Source: Hamiltosporidium magnivora
Lineage: Eukaryota > Microsporidia > Dubosqiidae
Assembly: GCA_004325065.1 (NCBI GenBank)
Contig: PITI01000480.1
Coordinates: 1-11,879 of the forward strand
Direction of reading: 5' to 3'
DNA: 11,879 bases
The notes below the pieces were generated by a model, which saw nothing but the letters and a program-made list of their open reading frames with translations, made no database searches and had not been told where the DNA came from. The position numbers were made by a program, and so were the translations under genes. Below, piece by piece: positions 7,948 through 11,879 of this stretch (position 1 is the stretch's first letter; each line of letters opens with the position of its first letter).

Positions 7948-8372
7948 AGTATTTAGCCATCCTATATTTTCCAAGAGTTTATTTTGTATTACCTTGGGTT
8001 CATTCTGCCAATCTAAGTGAACAAGGATAGGTTTCAATGTTTCCACGAGAATTACATAAATTTTAATTGTGGTTTACAATCTAGTTACACAAAAAACTAC
8101 TAAATAATTTTCTAGAAAATTTTTCACAAATTTACAAACCTTCTCTAACTTAAAGAAATACTACTGGAACAACCGAAAATTGAGTGTTGTTTTCATCCCA
8201 CCAAAAATCAATTCAGGATTTTCACACTAAATTATACCACACATTTCTAAGCAGATGGTGTTTATTGTAGTTATCCTTCCTCCATGAATTTAGCAACAAA
8301 TTAAAATCAAAACAATTGTTTAAACTACATCGATAATACTAAAATAAAGAAAAAAAATAAGTGTTTTTATCT

Positions 8373-8690
8373 ATGAAAACTGTTAGAGAAAATATTACAC
8401 GCCAAAGAAAAAGAAGAGCATCTAAAAGAAAATCATATAAAAGCCGTGAAATTATAAACAAATTTTATTTCCACAATAAACCAGCGAAGAAGCCGACCTT
8501 ATTTAGTAAATTCAAAAAATCTAAATACTTGATTTCAGACATTATGTCAAATATTAAAATTACCAAGAAGATAGACATAAATAACGATATTAAAGAAGAC
8601 AGAAATATGATTTTATTCAAAGAATTTATTTTCGGAATAAAAAGCGACTCGAAATATGAATTAATATATAAACAATTTACACGTATTTGA
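8373..8690 (+). CDS. Small highly basic protein, function unknown
   Basis: A 105-aa protein from the first ATG at 8373. The open frame extends 12 bases further to a GTG at 8361, but a eukaryotic start should be the ATG. The first 25 residues are packed with Arg and Lys (TRQRKRRASKRKSYKSR, 9-25), which looks like a nuclear or nucleolar localisation signal or an RNA/DNA-binding tail. More basic stretches follow (KPAKK, KFKKSK) and the C-terminal third is mixed and moderately hydrophobic (MILFKEFIFGI). I do not recognise the family; a nucleolar, ribosome-associated or chromatin protein is possible. It is only 31 bases from the next gene on the same strand. There is no CCC motif before its ATG, so its start is less certain than that of its neighbours. 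Confidence 0.6.
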   Translation: MKTVRENITRQRKRRASKRKSYKSREIINKFYFHNKPAKKPTLFSKFKKSKYLISDIMSNIKITKKIDINNDIKEDRNMILFKEFIFGIKSDSKYELIYKQFTRI

Positions 8691-8707
8691 AAATAAAAAT
8701 ATTTTGT

Positions 8708-8710
8708 CCC
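8708..8710 (+). promoter_or_regulatory. CCC start-proximal motif of the TBCC-domain gene
   Basis: TTTTGTCCCAG, with the C-triplet 11 nt before the ATG at 8722, followed by AATTTTTAA. Same kind of signal as before the kinase and NSE4 genes. It lies in the 31-base gap after the preceding gene, which argues that the downstream gene has its own start signal. Confidence 0.6.
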
Positions 8711-8721
8711 AGAATTTTTAA

Positions 8722-9300
8722 ATGGAAGAAAATAAATTCAACGAATATTTAAATTCCGGTGATTCTGAAAATTGTAAATTATTAATACAAAAATTGGAAA
8801 CCAAACTATTAAATGAAAAGGTAGAATACAGCAGAAAGATATTAAAAGAAAAAATATTAAAATTCAAAACCTCATATAAATCTTTAAGCAAAGAAATAGA
8901 AATTTGTTTGGAAAAAAATAAAAGAGAGTTTTTTAAAATAGAAAATAATTTCCAAAATAAATTAAACAATAAAATTTATATTTCCTCACTTAAAGATTTG
9001 GAATATCAGATAAATAATTGTGAAGAAGTTTGCATTGAAAATTGTGAAAACGTTGAATTTACATTTTTTAGAGTAAAAGGCAGTATTTTTATAAAAAATT
9101 GTATAAATTGTAAATTTAAATGTATAAGTCATCAGATAAGACTTTATAGATGTGTAAGAATATATTTAGAAATTTATGTTACCACAGGTGTGTTTATCGA
9201 AGAGTGTCAAGATATTTGTACGGAACAACTTTTTGTTCAAGGAATGGAAACTAAAAATAATCTTTACAATCGTATATTCGATTTTAGTAATCCAATTTAA
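8722..9300 (+). CDS. TBCC-domain protein (tubulin-folding cofactor C-like)
   Basis: A 192-aa protein with an N-terminal helical, charged region (about 1-85, likely coiled coil) and a C-terminal C-CAP/TBCC beta-helix. The latter is seen as repeated short strands with Cys/Asn turns: CIENCENVEF (104-113), GSIFIKNCINCKFKC (120-134), HQIRLYRC (137-144), IYLEIYVT (147-154) and VFIEEC (157-162). This matches the family pattern G-S-hydrophobic-C-x-N-C, QxR, and IIEDC. Arg140 in the Q-I-R motif falls where cofactor C and RP2 keep the arginine finger that stimulates GTP hydrolysis by tubulin or ARL GTPases (family knowledge). This suggests a role in alpha/beta-tubulin folding in the cytoplasm, relevant to spindle microtubules. 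It is shorter than yeast Cin2 or human TBCC, and the usual F-A-P-Y after IIEDC is replaced by TEQLF. An RP2- or TBCCD1-like role cannot be excluded. The start is the first ATG, with CCC upstream. Confidence 0.78.
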   Translation: MEENKFNEYLNSGDSENCKLLIQKLETKLLNEKVEYSRKILKEKILKFKTSYKSLSKEIEICLEKNKREFFKIENNFQNKLNNKIYISSLKDLEYQINNCEEVCIENCENVEFTFFRVKGSIFIKNCINCKFKCISHQIRLYRCVRIYLEIYVTTGVFIEECQDICTEQLFVQGMETKNNLYNRIFDFSNPI

Positions 9301-9633
9301 TATTTTATTGTTTTTATAAATTTATTTGTTAGATTTTTTTATCGCTTCTATTTATTTTATTAATATCGAAGTTCTAGTAAAAGAAGAAATTTTTATTTTA
9401 TTTAATTTTTAAAACCTATTCTTTAAAATTTATTTAAATCGCTGGGTTGAGCGATATTTTGTTTTTTTTCTTCGGTTTATCTCAAATTTCAATCGCTTCA
9501 TCGTAATATTTAAAAAAAATAATTTTTTTAATTTTTTAATATAGAAGAAAGTGAGAAGAAGTGAAAGAAAAATAAAAAAAATTGCTTTTTTATTGACTAA
9601 CATTTTATTAAACTGCATTTTGTGTATTTGGAG
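9301..9633. other. Intergenic spacer
   Basis: A 333-base AT-rich spacer between the TBCC-domain and NSE4 genes, both on the plus strand. The NSE4 frame stays open back to 9551 but without any ATG. I see no RNA gene or repeat. It should hold the 3' end of one transcript and the promoter of the next. Confidence 0.6.
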
Positions 9634-9636
9634 CCC
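9634..9636 (+). promoter_or_regulatory. CCC start-proximal motif of NSE4
   Basis: GGAGCCCTTTTCAA sits directly before the ATG at 9644, with the C-triplet 7 nt upstream. This decides the start: although the frame is open for 93 more bases upstream from a GTG at 9551, the first ATG plus this signal indicate a 275-aa product. Confidence 0.65.
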
Positions 9637-9643
9637 TTTTCAA

Positions 9644-10471
9644 ATGGAAAATGAAAATTCAATTAATTCGGATCCAAATCTGTCCAAGCAAATTGCTTAT
9701 GATGATATTCAAGAGAAATATTGCGACATTCTATTTGAAATGACAACCAAAAAAGATGAAATAATCGAAAATGAATATAAAAATTTGGATTCATTTTTAG
9801 AAAAATCTGAAAAACTATTTAAACGAGTGAAAATGCCACAAGAAATGAAACTTGATGCTCGTGTAATGAACGTATCAACCAAAATATCTTCTGCTACACT
9901 TGAAAAGGATTATAGATCTAATAACATAACCACTTCTGGGTTCATAAAATTATATTCCGAGCATTTAGAATCAGAAAATAATGAATTTCTAAATTTTCTT
10001 AAAAAAACACATAAAAATTATCTCGGTATCACTTTTTATAATTATCCTGTTCTTTCTTCAGAGACCGCACAAAATAAATTAAGAACACGAGCCACACAAA
10101 ATTATTTTGATAATTCTGTACCACTTAAGCCTGCAATATCAACATTAGTCGACGAAGATGAAGGAACTCTTCGATATATTAAAAATGTAAAGCAAATTTT
10201 AAAAAAACATAAAAAAATTTCATTTTTTGAATTAATTATTGACCCAAATTCGTTTTCAAAAACCGTAGAAAATATATTTTATATGTCTTTTGCTATAAAA
10301 CTTGGAGCAGTTGGTCTTAAAAACTGTAAAAATGATCTTTATATTGAATCTGAAATCTCAACATCTTTAAACTCACTCGATCATTTTATTTTTGACATAA
10401 GTTATGATGAATATTTAAAAATTGTAGAGAATATGAAAGATAAAAATATGATTAAGAATTTTACAGAATAA
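9644..10471 (+). CDS. NSE4: NSE4, kleisin subunit of the SMC5/6 complex
   Basis: A 275-aa protein with both ends of the Nse4 family. The N-terminal kleisin helices (about 18-90) include YDDIQEKYCDIL and the helix KLDARVMNVSTKI (69-81), matching the family pattern E-x-x-L-D-A-x-x-L. The C-terminal winged-helix domain (about 190-262) contains FFELIIDPNSF (194-204), then TVENIFYMSFAIK (207-219) and GAVGL, the family hallmark (FxFxxNPxSFxQTVENxFYxSFLIxxGxVxI), followed by FIFDISYDEYLKIVE. A basic linker, NKLRTRATQNY, lies between. Nse4 bridges the Smc5 and Smc6 heads and, with Nse1 and Nse3, forms the core of a nuclear complex for recombinational repair and chromosome maintenance (family knowledge). 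It is shorter than yeast and human homologues, as expected in a reduced genome. No other SMC5/6 subunit lies in the window. It faces the membrane-protein gene at 10943 tail to tail. Confidence 0.88.
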   Translation: MENENSINSDPNLSKQIAYDDIQEKYCDILFEMTTKKDEIIENEYKNLDSFLEKSEKLFKRVKMPQEMKLDARVMNVSTKISSATLEKDYRSNNITTSGFIKLYSEHLESENNEFLNFLKKTHKNYLGITFYNYPVLSSETAQNKLRTRATQNYFDNSVPLKPAISTLVDEDEGTLRYIKNVKQILKKHKKISFFELIIDPNSFSKTVENIFYMSFAIKLGAVGLKNCKNDLYIESEISTSLNSLDHFIFDISYDEYLKIVENMKDKNMIKNFTE

Positions 10472-10942
10472 AATGAAGATATAAGGTTCCATCTAGAGAA
10501 GCAATATTTTTATTTTGATTCATTTATATTCAAACCACAATTTATTTTCTGCGATTTATTTACGTTTAATTTGCAAAATTTTTTATAATTAAATTGCGTT
10601 TTAAGTTCTTCTACAATCAATCAAAATATTTAAGATAATAAATTATATCTGTTTGATTTACTAAATTAGTAAATATTTTCGATATCAAATACTTACTTAC
10701 TTTGTACTGCTACAAACCTTGAAGAGGTTCAGGCGTCATATAAGTCATTTATTCATTCCGATATTTAATGTTATATTATAAAAATATATTTTAAATGGAA
10801 AATTCAGCTACCACTGAAACGAAATAAAAAAAATTACAAAAAAACATTTAAATTTTATTGACAATAAAGATATAAATAGTTTTTAAATATCTAATTTTGC
10901 TATTTTTAGAAATAAAGTACAATTAAACTTATTTACAGAAGA
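10472..10942. other. Convergent intergenic region
   Basis: A 471-base spacer between the 3' ends of NSE4 (+) and the small membrane-protein gene (-). It is mostly AT-rich. One GC-richer patch at about 10700-10740 next to a TTAC repeat is listed separately. No gene is supported. Confidence 0.55.
10690..10740 (-). mobile_element. Possible retrotransposon 3' tail with GTAA repeats
   Basis: On the minus strand a GC-richer stretch (complement of 10706-10735) is followed by GTAAGTAAGTA (10700-10690). Short tandem GTAA-like tails after a stop are common at the 3' ends of animal-type non-LTR elements, and the 3' ends at 2009-2027 and 5261-5280 also run into CATTGAGT plus GTAAG-like words. The segment is short and has no diagnostic protein motif, so this is tentative. 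Confidence 0.3.
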
Positions 10943-11398
10943 TTAATCAGTAAATCTATCCAATTTTTCAATACTTGCAATTTCTTGGGAGATAGCACAT
11001 TTTAAATCATTTAATTTTACTTTTCCTTCTTTAGATTGTTTTGATTCTATCTCTTTAAGATATACGATTATTTTGTAAATGTGAGTTCTAAGATTTGCTA
11101 CATTGGATTTTTCTATTTTTGAAGATCCTTGTGCTTGCAATCCCATCATAGAATTCATTTTGTTGAACATTTCTGTTAAATAGGTTTTGTCTTTTTCATC
11201 TTCTAACATTTTACAAAAATCGAATCCAATACTTTTAACTTTCCGTGAATTGTTGTAGACTTCTGTAAGTGCCATCCCCATAGTTAAATTATCTGGTTCA
11301 CCTATTCTAGGTGTCAATTGTTTAATAATTATATATAAAGATATACCAAGTACAATGAAAACTGTAACACTCCATACGTATCTTTCGAGTTTTTTCAT
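10943..11398 (-). CDS. Small single-pass membrane protein, function unknown
   Basis: A 151-aa protein. Residues 1-7 are basic (MKKLERY), followed by a strong hydrophobic segment, VWSVTVFIVLGISLYIIII-like (8-25), which is either a signal anchor or a signal peptide. The remaining about 125 residues are hydrophilic and mostly helical in character, with a Met-rich stretch, MFNKMNSMMGLQAQ (77-90), and Lys/Glu-rich C-terminal helices (HIYKIIVYLKEIESK, CAISQEIASIEKL). I do not recognise the family. An ER, plasma or organelle membrane protein with a soluble domain fits. The start is the first ATG after an in-frame TAG; no CCC motif lies within 20 nt. An internal Met40 would remove the membrane segment and is less likely. 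Confidence 0.7.
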   Translation of the reverse strand: MKKLERYVWSVTVFIVLGISLYIIIKQLTPRIGEPDNLTMGMALTEVYNNSRKVKSIGFDFCKMLEDEKDKTYLTEMFNKMNSMMGLQAQGSSKIEKSNVANLRTHIYKIIVYLKEIESKQSKEGKVKLNDLKCAISQEIASIEKLDRFTD

Positions 11399-11703
11399 GA
11401 ACTTTAACTAAAAACAATATTTTAGATTTTCAAATCTCCTTTTTGCGTTTAAATAATTTCAATTGGATAATTAAAAATAAAAATATGTTGATGGATCAAT
11501 TATTTGTAATAAACTTAATTTTAATTGGAAAAATATTTTCGAAAAGATAGCGATTATTTTAAATTTAATAATTTGTTTTTAAAATTCTTACTATTTTACT
11601 TTTTTCTATGCTTTAGACAATGCTATCTTTAAATTATACCGTATTCTTTTATATATTTTTATTTAATAAAATTCTGGGTTAAAATATTTTTACCATTTTT
11701 TTT
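11399..11703. other. Intergenic spacer
   Basis: A 305-base AT-rich spacer between two minus-strand genes. It holds the promoter region of the membrane-protein gene and the 3' end of the gene that runs off the window. I see no other feature in it. Confidence 0.55.
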
Positions 11704-11879
11704 TTACATGTTTTCTTCTACCTCTTTAACCACTTCTGTCTCTTCTTCCAAATCCGACTCTTTATTTATGTTATTAGTCGGTTCCTCTAAAGTGGTTCCT
11801 CCTTGTGAAATAAGGGGTGCTTTATTTTTCGGTTTAAAATTTTTTGCACCATCTTCCTCTCTCTTCTCTTCTTTTAAAG
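11704..11879 (-). CDS. Acidic C-terminus of a gene running off the window (partial)
   Basis: On the minus strand a frame is open from the window edge to a TAA at 11704-11706, giving the last 57 residues of a protein. They begin LKEEKREEDGAK, pass through a Pro/Gly/Thr-containing stretch (APLISQGGTTLEEP), and end in the acidic tail KESDLEEETEVVKEVEENM. The base composition is richer in G and C than the spacers, which supports real coding. The segment is low-complexity and probably disordered, with no domain to name; acidic tails like this occur in chaperones, chromatin and translation proteins, but I cannot choose. The N-terminal part lies beyond the window edge. Confidence 0.65.
   Translation of the reverse strand, partial: LKEEKREEDGAKNFKPKNKAPLISQGGTTLEEPTNNINKESDLEEETEVVKEVEENM

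Larger units (their letters stand above)
6960..8073 (-). mobile_element. Decayed Ty3/gypsy-type retrotransposon pol region
   Basis: Read on the minus strand, fragments appear in the order expected for Ty3/gypsy pol. 8073-7945: IYVILVETLKP..LVHLDWQNEP, like the protease end (I-L-G-L-D-W-L). 7838-7605: NTGIIRDTDR..SVIYLKRKP, like the RT N-terminus (GIIRPSxSPxxSPVVxVKKK). 7457-7227: an open frame with INLKRPSTYN, FDSFNSIDGGNFFFDL and IIADILRNIELMKVFLY, matching the block from YPxPxIxDxLxxLxGxxxFSxLDL to FQRxMxxILxxxxxVxVYLDD. 7183-7124: ENIHHQVISDIISGENLLNY, the EHxxHLxxVxxxLxxxNLxIN helix. 7061-6960: KIINPQLV..NSHKPNINNL, the I-N-P to P-x-N-I-x-x-L region before RNase H. Stops and frameshifts separate the pieces, and about 35 residues are missing between the LDL and FQR blocks. 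The catalytic YLDD is replaced by Y-stop, so it is inactive. The plus-strand frame at 7255-7485 is its antisense shadow. Confidence 0.7.

Noticed and set aside
8228..8295. Possible Gag zinc-knuckle fragment on the minus strand (IHGGRITTINTICLEM)
   Set aside because: The position fits a gypsy gag upstream of the protease piece, but the Cys/His spacing does not match CX2CX4HX4C well and a stop interrupts it, so it was left out of the element's limits.
8361..8372. GTG start giving a 109-aa form of the basic protein
   Set aside because: A eukaryotic nuclear gene should use the first ATG at 8373.
8718..8969. 83-codon minus-strand frame
   Set aside because: Antisense to the N-terminal half of the TBCC-domain gene; hydrophobic composition is the usual complement of Lys/Glu-rich coding.
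9430..9618. 62-codon minus-strand frame upstream of NSE4
   Set aside because: Low-complexity Lys/Phe/Leu composition in AT-rich spacer, no start signal and no recognisable feature.

Overview
The window looks like a piece of a microsporidian nuclear genome. It is very AT-rich, its genes are single-exon and use AT-ending codons with many Lys/Asn/Ile/Tyr, the conserved proteins are at the short end of their families, and three genes carry a CCC triplet 5 to 11 nt before the ATG, the start-proximal signal known from microsporidia. A Nosema/Vairimorpha-like lineage with transposon-littered intergenic DNA would fit, but the genus is inference. I found no rRNA, tRNA, CRISPR or bacterial-type operon.

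Layout. 1-800: empty AT-rich DNA. 801-1724 (-): a cyclin-dependent kinase of the transcriptional CDK9/CDK12/CTK1 type. 1725-5541: 3.8 kb without an intact gene, holding a decayed animal-type non-LTR retrotransposon (4505-5285, +), a second copy of its 3' end (1967-2030, +), a possible third (4375-4401, -) and several palindromes. 5542-6855 (+): an unrecognised 437-aa protein with a possible signal peptide. About 6900-8075 (-): a badly decayed Ty3/gypsy-type pol region, recognisable in pieces of protease and reverse transcriptase. 8373-8690 (+): a small very basic protein. 8722-9300 (+): a reduced tubulin-cofactor-C (TBCC) domain protein. 9644-10471 (+): NSE4, the kleisin of the SMC5/6 complex. 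10943-11398 (-): a small single-pass membrane protein. 11704-11879 (-): the acidic C-terminus of a gene that runs off the window.

The genes do not form one pathway. They are unrelated housekeeping functions (transcription-linked kinase, tubulin folding, chromosome maintenance) mixed with lineage-specific proteins. The contrast between the gene-rich right third and the transposon graveyards on the left and centre is the main architectural feature. I see no evidence of a novel multi-gene system. The most informative discoveries are the two retroelement relics, which simple ORF calling misses because stops and frameshifts break them.
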